A stretch of 44,278 nucleotides of DNA from assembly GCA_946537725.1 (NCBI GenBank), contig CAMNFZ010000003.1:1-44278 (forward strand). Reading direction: 5' to 3'. This document shows positions 1-8,704 of the stretch, piece after piece. A program made the position numbers and the translations under genes. This DNA comes from an uncultured Methanosphaera sp. (GTDB lineage: Archaea > Methanobacteriota > Methanobacteria > Methanobacteriales > Methanobacteriaceae). Within the stretch, counting starts at the first letter, position 1, and each line of letters starts with the position of its first letter. The notes beneath the pieces are model-generated. The model had not been told where the DNA came from, made no database searches, and was given only the letters and a program-made list of their open reading frames with translations.

Positions 1-69
1 TTTCAATAAGACACGATTTCTTATAAATAATTCTTTAAACATATTAGTAACTAATGGTAAGGTGTTAAA

Positions 70-621
70 ATGAAAGCAATTACTGTAATCGCTAGTCCAA
101 GAAAAAATGGAAACTGTAAACAGATAGTAAATATTATTACAAAAATAATAGAAGAAAAAGATGGAATCAATAAAATATATTTTGTAGATGACCTGAATAT
201 TAAAGGTTGTCAAGCATGTAGAGCATGTAAAAACATGGATAATCCCACAAAATGTGTTTTAGGGGATGATTTTAATAGGATAATGGATGAAGTTGAAGAA
301 TCTGATGCTTTCATATTTGCAGCACCAAACTATTTTGGAGAAATAAGTGGTCAAGGACGAATTTTCATGGATCGTTTCTTTTCTATGACTAAAACAACAC
401 TTAATCAATTAAAAAACAAACCAAAATGTATTGTTATTCATACCTACGGTGCTAGTGAGGGACATTATGATGAATACATTAATAAAAAAGCAAATATATT
501 TAACTCAATAGGATGTGAACTTATAAAAGTTTTCTCAGTTGGAAAAAACAAGCCTTCAAGTGGAAACTGTGATGAATTAATTCAAGAAGTTAAAGAAATA
601 GCATATCAAATAAGTGAGTGA
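70..621 (+). CDS. Iron-sulfur flavoprotein / NADPH-dependent FMN reductase family
   Basis: Flavodoxin-fold protein of 183 residues that probably binds FMN and moves electrons in the cytoplasm; the partner is unknown. The N-terminus (AITVIASPRKNGNCKQIV) is the phosphate-binding loop of the NADPH-dependent FMN reductase family. It is followed by a Cys cluster (GCQACRACKNMD, then a further Cys about 10 residues on) like that of archaeal iron-sulfur flavoproteins, which carry a 4Fe-4S cluster. The segment FAAPNYFGEISGQGRIFMDR is typical of the family. The start has a GGTG Shine-Dalgarno about 7 nt upstream. The next gene begins 7 nt after the stop, so the two are probably co-transcribed. A second member of the family closes this gene group at 3660-4238. 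Family is clear, substrate is not. Confidence 0.85.
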   Translation: MKAITVIASPRKNGNCKQIVNIITKIIEEKDGINKIYFVDDLNIKGCQACRACKNMDNPTKCVLGDDFNRIMDEVEESDAFIFAAPNYFGEISGQGRIFMDRFFSMTKTTLNQLKNKPKCIVIHTYGASEGHYDEYINKKANIFNSIGCELIKVFSVGKNKPSSGNCDELIQEVKEIAYQISE

Positions 622-628
622 ATAAAAA

Positions 629-1195
629 ATGTCAAACTTGGACAAAGTATTAGAAATATTAGAAAATGAGGAAAGAGTCATCAAAGTAGACCTAATCAAT
701 GATGATAAAATAAAGAAGGATATTACTCAAATAGAAATGAAAAGATTAAATGAAATGGTTCCACTAATAAATAAGGGAGTTGAAGAAGCATTAAATGAAG
801 AAGAAGCAATAATAATTATTAAAGATAAAACAGACATTATTGTTCCTGATGAAGAACTTATACCCACACTTACCCTTATGAGTGAAAACGGAACATTAAT
901 TGGGGAAGAAATATATGATCCTGACGAATTAGAAGATCTTCGTGAAGATCCGAATGTTTATTTTATCTCCGAACACTTTGCTACTTATCCTAATCTTTCC
1001 ACACCAGGCGAAAAACAATTTTTCATGGTAAGTCAATTAAGGGGAGAATTATCCTGTGAAAATGAAATAGAAGAACTTGTTTCAAGCTTATCTATTGCAG
1101 CACCTTCCACAGAAACAGACCATTACATCAAAGACTTATACGGTATGAGTTATGAAGATAGAATAATCACAATTCTTGTGGGAATTAGTATTTAA
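629..1195 (+). CDS. Acidic protein of unknown family, paralog A of three
   Basis: I do not recognise the family. The 188-residue protein is rich in Glu/Asp, has no membrane segment or signal peptide, and is probably cytoplasmic. It aligns along its whole length with the products of 2370-2945 and, more distantly, 1744-2346. Shared landmarks are QIEMKRL..MVPLINKG near residue 35, GEEIYDPDELEDLREDPNV near the middle, PGEKQFF, and DHYIKDLYG close to the C-terminus. It lies 7 nt behind the flavoprotein gene, and its stop codon overlaps that of the convergent HxlR regulator. The context suggests a role connected to the neighbouring redox proteins, but nothing in the sequence names a reaction. Confidence 0.75.
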   Translation: MSNLDKVLEILENEERVIKVDLINDDKIKKDITQIEMKRLNEMVPLINKGVEEALNEEEAIIIIKDKTDIIVPDEELIPTLTLMSENGTLIGEEIYDPDELEDLREDPNVYFISEHFATYPNLSTPGEKQFFMVSQLRGELSCENEIEELVSSLSIAAPSTETDHYIKDLYGMSYEDRIITILVGISI

Positions 1196-1602
1196 TCACT
1201 TATTTCCAATAATTCCCCATATTCCTTTTTCATCTGTTTTTTAATCTCTGGCTTATCCTCACAACAACTTAAAACATCAAGCCCATATAAAACCATCTCA
1301 TAAATAATATTGTTTAATTTCTTAGCTTTATCTGTTAAATAATACTCAGTATTACTTCGTATATCATCATTTATAATTATTTTTTCTATTAAGCCCTGTT
1401 CAATCATGAATTTCAATGTTTCTGAAAGAACAGAATTATTTAATTTAGGTTTATTTTGTTTAAATTCACTGAAATGTTTCTTTCCTACAAACATATCTCT
1501 AATTATTGCAATTACCCATTTACGACTAATTAACTCTAATGTAGTGTCAATAGGACAATCCGGTCCACCCCATGATTCCATAATACTACTTTCATTATCC
1601 AT
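1192..1602 (-). CDS. HxlR-family winged-helix transcriptional regulator
   Basis: DNA-binding regulator of 136 residues with the HxlR signature: CPIDTTLELISRKW at about residues 16-29, followed by the winged-helix region (HFSEFKQNKPKLNNSVLSETLKFMIEQGL, broken here only by reading). Cys16 is the conserved N-terminal cysteine that in some family members senses redox or electrophile stress. The ATG has no Shine-Dalgarno; an AT-rich TATA-like stretch lies about 20-25 nt upstream, so the mRNA may be leaderless. It is divergent from 1744-2346, and a 40-bp palindrome lies between them, suggesting autoregulation and control of the gene group. The effector is unknown. Confidence 0.88.
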   Translation of the reverse strand: MDNESSIMESWGGPDCPIDTTLELISRKWVIAIIRDMFVGKKHFSEFKQNKPKLNNSVLSETLKFMIEQGLIEKIIINDDIRSNTEYYLTDKAKKLNNIIYEMVLYGLDVLSCCEDKPEIKKQMKKEYGELLEISD

Positions 1603-1638
1603 AATATAATTTATATTATTAAATATTGTTAATTTTTC

Positions 1639-1678
1639 TATGTATTTTTGAAAATACTAGTATTGTTTAAAATACATA
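1639..1678. promoter_or_regulatory. 40-bp palindrome, candidate HxlR operator
   Basis: TATGTATTTT (1639-1648) is exactly mirrored by AAAATACATA (1669-1678), and the centre is ATACTAGTAT (1654-1663). By hand count 17 of 20 symmetric positions pair. The site sits between the divergent HxlR gene and the operon starting at 1744, and its right half overlaps TATA-like sequence. HxlR proteins are dimers that bind such inverted repeats; the link to this regulator is inference from position. Confidence 0.55.
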
Positions 1679-1743
1679 AATTACTTAAATAATGTAAAAC
1701 AAGTTTTAAATATAATAAAACTGAAATCAAAGGAGGAATAAAT

Positions 1744-2346
1744 ATTACAAAAAGTCCTGAGGAAGTACTTCAAGAAGTATTAGATACAATTAATCCTTTA
1801 CGTGGAGTTCAGAGTGTTGGCGTATTGGATGATGAAGTACGTAAACGTATTCTTGAAATAGAAATGGAAAAAAGTGGTGAACTCATTCCAGTTATAAATT
1901 ATGGAGTTCATGAATGCTTAAACAGAGAATATACTGTTGCAATAATAAAAACCGCAACATTCAGACCACCTCCAACCGCAACAGTTCAACTAGTTGATAA
2001 TCATGGTAACATTCTTGGAGAAGAGATTGTTAACAACGAACAAAAAAAGAAACATGAAGCTAACGAAAATGCCACATTTATAACACCAGACTTTGTATTA
2101 ACACAAAATCCTAAGGAAATAGAAGATAACCTTAAAAGTGAAGTTTTAGAAAAAAATCCTACAAAACAAGCATTTATATTGCCACCAGTACAATTTATTG
2201 AAGTTGAAGAACTTGAAGATACATGTGATGTAGTATCAAGTAGTCCTGACCCATTAGCTGATGTATACATAAAACAGCACTTCAACTTTGAAGATGATGC
2301 AAAACTTGCTTCAATTCTAGTAGGATTCAACGTTAAAAAAGATTAA
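1744..2346 (+). CDS. Acidic protein of unknown family, paralog B, probable ATT start
   Basis: Divergent member of the three-paralog family, 200 residues if translation begins at ATT 1744. Reasons for this start: a perfect AGGAGG at 1731-1736 sits 7 nt upstream, and the first 27 residues (TKSPEEVLQEVLDTINPLRG and onward) align with the start of paralog C. The first conventional in-frame start is TTG at 1825, which has no Shine-Dalgarno and would remove this conserved part. Shared features are ILEIEMEKSGELIPVINYG and DVYIKQHFNF near the C-terminus. The central part is unlike A and C, with a Pro-rich patch (FRPPPTATVQL) and no DELEDLREDPNV segment. It is the first gene of the plus-strand operon that runs to 4238. 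Function unknown. Confidence 0.7.
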   Translation: MTKSPEEVLQEVLDTINPLRGVQSVGVLDDEVRKRILEIEMEKSGELIPVINYGVHECLNREYTVAIIKTATFRPPPTATVQLVDNHGNILGEEIVNNEQKKKHEANENATFITPDFVLTQNPKEIEDNLKSEVLEKNPTKQAFILPPVQFIEVEELEDTCDVVSSSPDPLADVYIKQHFNFEDDAKLASILVGFNVKKD

Positions 2347-2369
2347 AACAAATAATTAGGTGAAAAAAG

Positions 2370-2945
2370 ATGAGTGCTACAACAGAACTGATAAATTTAA
2401 TCAAAGAAGAACCAGGGATTATGATTGTAGAATTAATGACTGATGAAATGAAAAAACAAGTTCTACAACTTGAAATGAAACGTTTAGAAGAATTAGTACC
2501 ATTTATTAACCAGGGAATGGAAGAAGCTTTTGAAGAAGAACAAGCATTAGTAGTAGTTATTGATAACAATAAAAAAGAAGACAGAACAATTGAATCATAT
2601 GAGGAAGAAGAAGCTTCATTCACATTAAGAACAGAATCCGGACAAATCATAGGGGAAACTATCTACGATGAAGAAGAACTTGAAGAATTACGAGACGACC
2701 CTAATGTTTTCTTCTTATCTGATAATTTTGTAACCTATAATAATCTTGCAAAACCTGGTGAAAAACAGTTCTTTGTAATGAGTAGTGCAACAAGTTCTTT
2801 TTTAACCGATAAAGACCTTGAAAGTTTAGTTTCAAGTCTTAAACTAGCTATTCCATCAACAGGATCAGACCATTATATTAAAGATCACTTTAACTTATCA
2901 CATGAAGAAGAAATAGGAACATTCATAATAGGATTCACAGAGTAA
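2370..2945 (+). CDS. Acidic protein of unknown family, paralog C of three
   Basis: A 191-residue paralog of 629-1195, with high similarity throughout: QLEMKRLEELVPFINQGMEE, DEEELEELRDDPNVFFLSD, PGEKQFFVMS and DHYIKDHFNL. Very acidic, with no membrane segment, signal peptide or Cys motif. The ATG follows an AGGTGA Shine-Dalgarno and lies 23 nt after paralog B; the QueG-like gene starts 8 nt after its stop. The family is unrecognised. The arrangement B-C in one operon and A just across the regulator points to duplication within the locus. Confidence 0.75.
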   Translation: MSATTELINLIKEEPGIMIVELMTDEMKKQVLQLEMKRLEELVPFINQGMEEAFEEEQALVVVIDNNKKEDRTIESYEEEEASFTLRTESGQIIGETIYDEEELEELRDDPNVFFLSDNFVTYNNLAKPGEKQFFVMSSATSSFLTDKDLESLVSSLKLAIPSTGSDHYIKDHFNLSHEEEIGTFIIGFTE

Positions 2946-2953
2946 CTGGTAAT

Positions 2954-3655
2954 ATGACAATAATAGAATATATTGAAGAATTAAGTGATATCTATGGTGT
3001 TGCCGATTTTTCAAAAAATAGATATGAATTAATAGAAACATATGGTGAAGATATATGCAAATATCCCTATGCTATAGCAATAGGACATAAAATGTTAGAA
3101 GAAATTATTGAAAATATACCATTAACATATACTGATGATAAATTAGCTCAAGAATATCTTGATGAATACTTTAATTCACATCAACGAGTTTCTAAAATTG
3201 CTAATAAAATTGTTGAAAAAATAAAAAGTGAAGGATATGATGCAATAGTTCTTGATGTTTCTGGTAAAAATGAAAAGTTAAATCTTAAAATGCCTTTTAG
3301 TAACAAAGCCAGTGCACATTTATCAGGTATAGGGTGGCTTGGTAAAAATAATCTTTTAACAACCAAAGAATTTGGTCCAAGACTCACATGGGCAACAATT
3401 TTAACCAATGCTCCTTTATCTGATTATACTAAAGATGAAATGAAATCTCTTTGTGATGACTGCACAATATGTGTTAAAGCATGTCCTGGTAATGCTATTG
3501 TAGACTTACCGGACCCCAAAGAATCATATAGTCCAGAAAAATGTGGTGCATTTCTTAAAAGTCGCCAAGATGAGGGTCATCCTGTTGCATGTGGAATGTG
3601 TCTGTTTATATGTCCTTATGGAAATAAAAAATCAAGAAAATTGGTAGGAGATTAA
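2954..3655 (+). CDS. QueG-like double 4Fe-4S protein
   Basis: Iron-sulfur protein of 233 residues related to epoxyqueuosine reductase and other reductive-dehalogenase-type ferredoxins. The diagnostic parts are SGIGWLGKNNLL (about residue 125), CDDCTICVKACPGNAI for one 4Fe-4S cluster, and a second Cys set ending CGMCLFICPYG. QueG proper is longer (about 350 residues) and binds cobalamin; this short form probably lacks part of that chemistry, so an electron-transfer role or another reduction is just as possible. It is 8 nt after paralog C and 4 nt before the flavoprotein gene, which makes it a likely electron partner of that flavoprotein. Confidence 0.78.
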   Translation: MTIIEYIEELSDIYGVADFSKNRYELIETYGEDICKYPYAIAIGHKMLEEIIENIPLTYTDDKLAQEYLDEYFNSHQRVSKIANKIVEKIKSEGYDAIVLDVSGKNEKLNLKMPFSNKASAHLSGIGWLGKNNLLTTKEFGPRLTWATILTNAPLSDYTKDEMKSLCDDCTICVKACPGNAIVDLPDPKESYSPEKCGAFLKSRQDEGHPVACGMCLFICPYGNKKSRKLVGD

Positions 3656-3659
3656 TAAC

Positions 3660-4238
3660 ATGAAAGCAGTTACATTAATCACATCATCTAATCGTCATGG
3701 AAATACTAAGAAAATAGTTGACAGATTAACTATTGGAATAGAAGATAATGGTGGAAGTAACGAAGTTTTGTTTATGGATGATTACAATATTAAATATTGT
3801 ACTGGATGTGAAGCTTGTAAAAAAGGTGGGGGCTGTGTATTAGATGATGATTATAACATGTTAATGCAGAAAATTAGAGAAGCAGATTATTTTATTTTCA
3901 CGGCACCTATATTTTATAATGATCTTGCTGGTCATTCAAAAATGTTTCTTGACCGTTTAGGATCTTTAGCTTATGATCCTGAACTTGAAATGAAAGAAAA
4001 AAAGACATTACTTATGATTACTCATATTTCTGATAAAATTAATGATTTTGTCATAGAAAATACACATAGATGTATTGTTACAGCAAACTTCAAAGTTAAT
4101 AAAATATTAGATGTTGGTGGATTATTAGATAAGAAATTTGAAGAATGGGAATTAGAAGATTATGAGGATATTGGCTATGAATTAGAAGAATATGATATCA
4201 TACCTCATAAACTTGACCTAGATTCTGCAACATTATAA
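3660..4238 (+). CDS. Iron-sulfur flavoprotein / NADPH-dependent FMN reductase family
   Basis: Second flavodoxin-fold protein of the group, 192 residues. It begins AVTLITSSNRHGNTKKIVD (FMN phosphate loop), has a Cys cluster CTGCEACKKGGGC, and the family segment FTAPIFYNDLAGHSKMFLDR. It is similar in layout to 70-621, so the gene group is bracketed by two related flavoproteins. Its acidic C-terminal tail (about residues 155-192) is absent from the first protein. It starts 4 nt after the QueG-like gene and ends the operon, 2 nt from the convergent end of uvrC. Probably an FMN/4Fe-4S electron carrier or reductase; substrate unknown. Confidence 0.83.
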   Translation: MKAVTLITSSNRHGNTKKIVDRLTIGIEDNGGSNEVLFMDDYNIKYCTGCEACKKGGGCVLDDDYNMLMQKIREADYFIFTAPIFYNDLAGHSKMFLDRLGSLAYDPELEMKEKKTLLMITHISDKINDFVIENTHRCIVTANFKVNKILDVGGLLDKKFEEWELEDYEDIGYELEEYDIIPHKLDLDSATL

Positions 4239-4240
4239 AT

Positions 4241-6061
4241 TTAACCACCATTTTTTCTATTTTTATCATTTTCTAGACTTTCATATATTGTTTTTGCTAA
4301 CTTATTATTAATTCCATTCACTTCACATATTTCTTCATAGCTAGCATCATATAATGCATCAAGATTTTCGAAGTGTGTGAGTAATGCTTGTTTCCTTTTT
4401 TTACCTACACCTGGTATTTCATCAAGTATAGACTTAGTGAATGCTTTACTTCTTAATTGTCTATGGAATGTAATTGCAAAACGGTGTGACTCATCACGTA
4501 CATATTGCAGTAAATGTAATGCTGTTGATTTTCGTGGGAGAATGATAGGATCACTTCTTCCAGGAACATATAATTCTTCAAACTTCTTTGCAAGTCCTAC
4601 TAATGGAACATCATTTATTCCCAGTTCCTTAAATACTTCTACTGCCATTCCAAGTTGTCCTTTTCCCCCATCTATTAATACCAAGTCCGGTTTAATAAAC
4701 ATTGAATCAGAGGGATTCTTCTCTTTATCATATGATGGTGAAATTCGGGAGTATCTGCGCGTAATTACTTCTTTCATCATTGCAAAGTCGTTTGGACCCG
4801 GAGTATTCATCTTGAATTTTCGGTACATTTTCTTTGCTGGTTTTGCATTTTCAAACACAACCATTGATGCTACTGCATGTATACCTGATATATTAGATAT
4901 ATCGAAGGCTTCAATATGGTAAGGTAATTTGGGAAGGTTTAAATATTGTTCTAATGTTAATAACGGATTTTCCTCTTCTTTTGTATTTTCTGTTAAGCTA
5001 ATATGTGCATTCTTTTTAGCTATTCTTATTAATGTTAGGTAATGTCCATCTTCTGCAACTTTTATCTTGATTTTATGTCCTTGTTTTTCTTCTAACCATT
5101 CCTTAATAATATCTTCATCATTTATTGAGTCTTCTAATATTATTTCATCTGGTGCCGGTGCTGTGGAATAATATTGTTTGATAAATTCGGTTAGTATTTC
5201 TGTATCCGTGAATCCATCTATTTGTTTTAGTACTAAATCATCTTTTTTGTTTGTTTTTCCATTACGTACAGATATTATTACTACTGCTGCTTCAGAATCA
5301 TTATGATCTATTCCAATAATGTCCTGATCTACTTCTTTTGTTGGTTGTATGTTCTGTTTTTCTAGGGTTACTTTTATGTTTTCTATTTGGTCCCTGATTA
5401 TTGCTGCTTTTTCAAATTCCATATTTTTTGAGTAATTGTTCATTTCTTTTTCTAACTGTTTTAATATGGTTTTATATCTTCCAATTAAAAGCAATTTTAC
5501 TCTTCTAATATTTTTGTTGTAGTCTTCTTGTGATATGTAGTTTACACATGGTGCACTACATTGTTTTATTTGGTAGTTTAAACATGGTCCGTCCATGTGT
5601 TTGCATGTTCTTATTTTAAAGTTCTTGTTGAGAAAGTCTATGAATCCTCTTGCATTTGTAGCATCTGTGTATGGACCATAGTATGATGCACCATCATTTT
5701 GTAATCTTCTTGTAATATGTATCCTTGGGAATTCTTCATTAGTTATCTTAATGTATGGGTATTGTTTACCATCTTTTAAACTAATGTTATAATGCGGTTT
5801 ATGTCTTTTTATAAGATTTGCTTCTAGAATTAATGCTTCTTTTTCTGTGTCTGTTAATATGTATTCTAAATATGCAAAATGTTTCATTAAAACCTGTGTT
5901 TTTGGCCGATCTAATTTATCCTCTTCTCTGAAATAACTTTGCACCCTACTTTTTAGTTTTTTGGCTTTTCCAACATATATTATTTCATCATCACTATTGT
6001 GCATAATATATACCCCAGGTTTTTGGGGAAGCTCATTAGGATTAGTAATCTTCATAGACAT
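4241..6061 (-). CDS. uvrC: UvrC, excinuclease ABC subunit C
   Basis: Endonuclease that makes both incisions around a DNA lesion after UvrB loading. The chosen ATG (6061) lies 9 nt after a GGTG motif; an in-frame ATG at 6076 contains that motif and is less likely, giving 606 residues. Domains in order: GIY-YIG nuclease (PGVYIMH, then IIYVGKAKKLKSRVQ), a Cys-containing segment, a UVR motif (EFEKAAIIRDQIENI) that contacts UvrB, the RNase H-like 5' nuclease domain (FDISNISG, LVLIDGGKGQL) and a C-terminal helix-hairpin-helix (IPGVGKKRKQALL). Length is normal for bacterial UvrC. It is on the opposite strand from uvrB-uvrA. UvrABC in an archaeon is generally taken as an acquisition from bacteria. 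Confidence 0.96.
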   Translation of the reverse strand: MSMKITNPNELPQKPGVYIMHNSDDEIIYVGKAKKLKSRVQSYFREEDKLDRPKTQVLMKHFAYLEYILTDTEKEALILEANLIKRHKPHYNISLKDGKQYPYIKITNEEFPRIHITRRLQNDGASYYGPYTDATNARGFIDFLNKNFKIRTCKHMDGPCLNYQIKQCSAPCVNYISQEDYNKNIRRVKLLLIGRYKTILKQLEKEMNNYSKNMEFEKAAIIRDQIENIKVTLEKQNIQPTKEVDQDIIGIDHNDSEAAVVIISVRNGKTNKKDDLVLKQIDGFTDTEILTEFIKQYYSTAPAPDEIILEDSINDEDIIKEWLEEKQGHKIKIKVAEDGHYLTLIRIAKKNAHISLTENTKEEENPLLTLEQYLNLPKLPYHIEAFDISNISGIHAVASMVVFENAKPAKKMYRKFKMNTPGPNDFAMMKEVITRRYSRISPSYDKEKNPSDSMFIKPDLVLIDGGKGQLGMAVEVFKELGINDVPLVGLAKKFEELYVPGRSDPIILPRKSTALHLLQYVRDESHRFAITFHRQLRSKAFTKSILDEIPGVGKKRKQALLTHFENLDALYDASYEEICEVNGINNKLAKTIYESLENDKNRKNGG

Positions 6062-6209
6062 AAATTTTAACACCATTTTGGATTTTATGATATTATATTA
6101 GAAATTTGAAATATTAATATATTCAATTCGATTAAATAATTTTTTCCTGATAAAAAAAAGAGGTATGTGTAAAAATAGATTTTCAATACTAAAAAAAATG
6201 TTAAATGGA

Positions 6210-6605
6210 TTACTTGAGCAATTCTTTCCAAAACGGATAAATTTTTATAAAATCTTCTATTTCCTTTATTATAAACTTATAATATTCATCCAAGCCATTG
6301 TTTCGTGCTTCTTGTCTTTGAGCCCGTTGTTTCATTCTTTTGACCAATAACTTTTCAGTTATTTCTTTGTCTTCATCTGCACCAAACAACAGTTTATAAC
6401 GTGCATTCACACCATTAAACGTGTAATAGGTTATATCATTAAAAATATCCGGGATAAGTACTCCCTCATTTGTCGACATCCTGTAAATTTCTTCAAAATG
6501 TCTGCAAAAGTAATTGAAATTTATGCTGGGTTTTAATATTTTTTGGTAATGTTTTTCTATTTTTTCTATAGCTTTTGTATCCCAGTCAATCATTGTCTCA
6601 CTCAT
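6210..6605 (-). CDS. Conserved-looking hypothetical protein
   Basis: A 131-residue soluble protein that I do not recognise. It is rich in charged and aromatic residues (HYQKILKPSINFNYFCRHF near residues 19-37, IYPFWKELLK at the end) and appears largely helical, with no signal peptide, membrane segment or metal motif. It lies between uvrC and the divergent uvrB; the shared upstream region (6606-6753) must hold promoters for both sides. A second ATG four codons in (6593) is an alternative start, with GAGTGA just upstream. A role in repair is only suggested by position. Confidence 0.6.
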   Translation of the reverse strand: MSETMIDWDTKAIEKIEKHYQKILKPSINFNYFCRHFEEIYRMSTNEGVLIPDIFNDITYYTFNGVNARYKLLFGADEDKEITEKLLVKRMKQRAQRQEARNNGLDEYYKFIIKEIEDFIKIYPFWKELLK

Positions 6606-6753
6606 TAAGTGTTAATTAATAAGATTATGTTTTATAATATCTAAAAAAGTATCCTAAATAATGATTTAATTATTATAAAATTTCATTACATTAAGTGAAA
6701 ATAATTTAATGACAATAATATTATCAATTAGTTTTTAGAAATATAAACTTATT

Positions 6754-8703
6754 ATGTCAAAATTCAATTTACATTCTGATTACAAACCATTTGGTGACCA
6801 ACCTAAAGCTATTGAATCTCTTGTTGAACATTTTAAAAACGGAGATAAAGAGCAAACTTTAGAAGGTGTGACAGGTTCTGGTAAAACATTTACCATGGCA
6901 AATGTTATTGAACAATTAGATAAACCTACACTAGTTATGAGCCATAATAAGACTTTAGCATCACAATTATTTGAAGAATTCAAGGAATTTTTCCCAGATA
7001 ATGCTGTTGAATACTTTGTTAGTTACTATGATTTTTATCAACCTGAAGCTTATGTGGCACAGACAGACACATTTATTGATAAAGAATCTGCAGTTAATGA
7101 GGAAATCGACAGATTAAGACATTCAGCCACACAATCACTCCTCACACGGGATGATGTTATAGTAGTTAGTAGTGTTTCTTGTATTTATGGTATTGGTAGT
7201 CCAGAAGATTATGCAGAGTTTACCCTTCAACTAGAAACTGAACAAATTATTGGTCGTGAAGACATTTTAAAGGCTCTTGTTGAAATGCAATATGAACGTA
7301 ATGATATTGAATTTATCAGAGGTCGCTTCAGAGTAAGGGGGGATGTTTTAGAAATTTATCCTATTAACGCTAATTATGCTTTACGTGTAGAATTATGGGG
7401 CGATGAAATAGATTGCATATACAAGATTGACCCATTGAAAGGAGATATTATTGAAGAAGTTCGTAAAGTAATAATTTTCCCTGCAAAACACTTTGTTATC
7501 GCTCGCGAGAAACAGGATGTAGCTATTCAAAATATTAAGAAAGAATTAGCAGAACGTGTTGCTACTTTTAAAGCAACAGACAAATTTGTTGAAGCTCAAC
7601 GAATAGAACAACGTACAAATTTTGACATTGAAATGATTCAGGAAATCGGGTACTGTTCAGGTATTGAAAACTACTCTATGCACATGAATGGTAGAAAATG
7701 GGGTGAAACTCCATATTCCTTATTAAAATATTTCCCTGAGGATTACTTGACCATTATTGATGAATCTCACGTTACTGTACCACAAATTAGGGGTATGTAT
7801 GAAGGAGACAGGGCTAGAAAAGAGACTTTGGTACAATATGGTTTCAGACTTCCAAGTGCTAAAGAGAATAGGCCTTTAAGATTTGATGAATTTATGAGAG
7901 CACAGAATCAGGTATTATATGTGTCTGCAACACCGGCTCCATTTGAACTTGGTCGGAGTAAGAATAAAGTTGAACAAATTATCCGTCCTACAGGACTTGT
8001 TGATCCAAAGCCTATTATTCGTCCGGTAAAAAATCAGGTTGATGATTTGCTTGGAGAAATACGAAAAAGGGTTGAAAAAGATCAGAGAATTCTTGTAACT
8101 GCACTTACAAAGAAAATGGCAGAGGATTTAACAGATTATTATATTAAAATGAATGTTAAATGCAGATATTTGCATTCGGAAATAACAACTCTTGAAAGGA
8201 CTGAAATTATTGATGATCTTCGTCGAGGAGATTTTGATTGTCTTGTCGGGGTTAACCTTTTAAGAGAAGGATTAGATTTACCGGAAGTTTCTTTGGTTGC
8301 TATTCTTGATGCAGATAAGGAAGGATTTTTACGTTCACAAACTTCACTTATTCAAACTATTGGAAGAGCTGCAAGAAATGTTGATGGAGAAGTTATATTA
8401 TATGCAGATAACATTACAGATTCTGTAAGAAATGCAGTAAATATAACTGAACGTAGACGGAAAATACAAATTGCATACAACAAGGACCATAATATTATCC
8501 CTAGAAATGTTGTACGAAAACTTAAAGATAAAAAGATTCAAAGTCAAGTTGATGATATACAGGAAATTGATAATATTACCATAGAAGAAGTTGACATGCT
8601 TATAGAAGAACTTGAAATAGAAATGAAAGAAGCTGCACAAAAATTAGATTTCGAAAGAGCTGCTAAATTAAGAGATAGAATACAAGAATTGAAGGAGGAA
8701 TAA
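6754..8703 (+). CDS. uvrB: UvrB, excinuclease ABC subunit B
   Basis: Damage-verification helicase-like subunit of nucleotide excision repair. Seen in 649 residues: Walker A GVTGSGKT (38-45), the beta-hairpin region rich in Tyr ([10 protein letters not shown], 91-100) that clamps the DNA strand, DESH box (336-339), helicase motifs V-VI ([20 protein letters not shown]), and a C-terminal UVR motif ([13 protein letters not shown]) that binds UvrC. Length is standard. No clear Shine-Dalgarno precedes the ATG, so the transcript may have a very short leader. uvrA starts 1 nt after the stop behind AGGAGG, indicating a single operon. Confidence 0.97.
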   Translation: MSKFNLHSDYKPFGDQPKAIESLVEHFKNGDKEQTLEGVTGSGKTFTMANVIEQLDKPTLVMSHNKTLASQLFEEFKEFFPDNAVEYFVSYYDFYQPEAYVAQTDTFIDKESAVNEEIDRLRHSATQSLLTRDDVIVVSSVSCIYGIGSPEDYAEFTLQLETEQIIGREDILKALVEMQYERNDIEFIRGRFRVRGDVLEIYPINANYALRVELWGDEIDCIYKIDPLKGDIIEEVRKVIIFPAKHFVIAREKQDVAIQNIKKELAERVATFKATDKFVEAQRIEQRTNFDIEMIQEIGYCSGIENYSMHMNGRKWGETPYSLLKYFPEDYLTIIDESHVTVPQIRGMYEGDRARKETLVQYGFRLPSAKENRPLRFDEFMRAQNQVLYVSATPAPFELGRSKNKVEQIIRPTGLVDPKPIIRPVKNQVDDLLGEIRKRVEKDQRILVTALTKKMAEDLTDYYIKMNVKCRYLHSEITTLERTEIIDDLRRGDFDCLVGVNLLREGLDLPEVSLVAILDADKEGFLRSQTSLIQTIGRAARNVDGEVILYADNITDSVRNAVNITERRRKIQIAYNKDHNIIPRNVVRKLKDKKIQSQVDDIQEIDNITIEEVDMLIEELEIEMKEAAQKLDFERAAKLRDRIQELKEE

Positions 8704-8704
8704 A

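Noticed and set aside
4377-4922. A 181-codon open frame antisense to uvrC
   Set aside because: Wholly inside uvrC, with low-complexity translation and no ribosome-binding site.
6165-6350. Short plus-strand frame with hydrophobic translation
   Set aside because: Overlaps the 131-residue minus-strand gene almost completely and has no ribosome-binding site.
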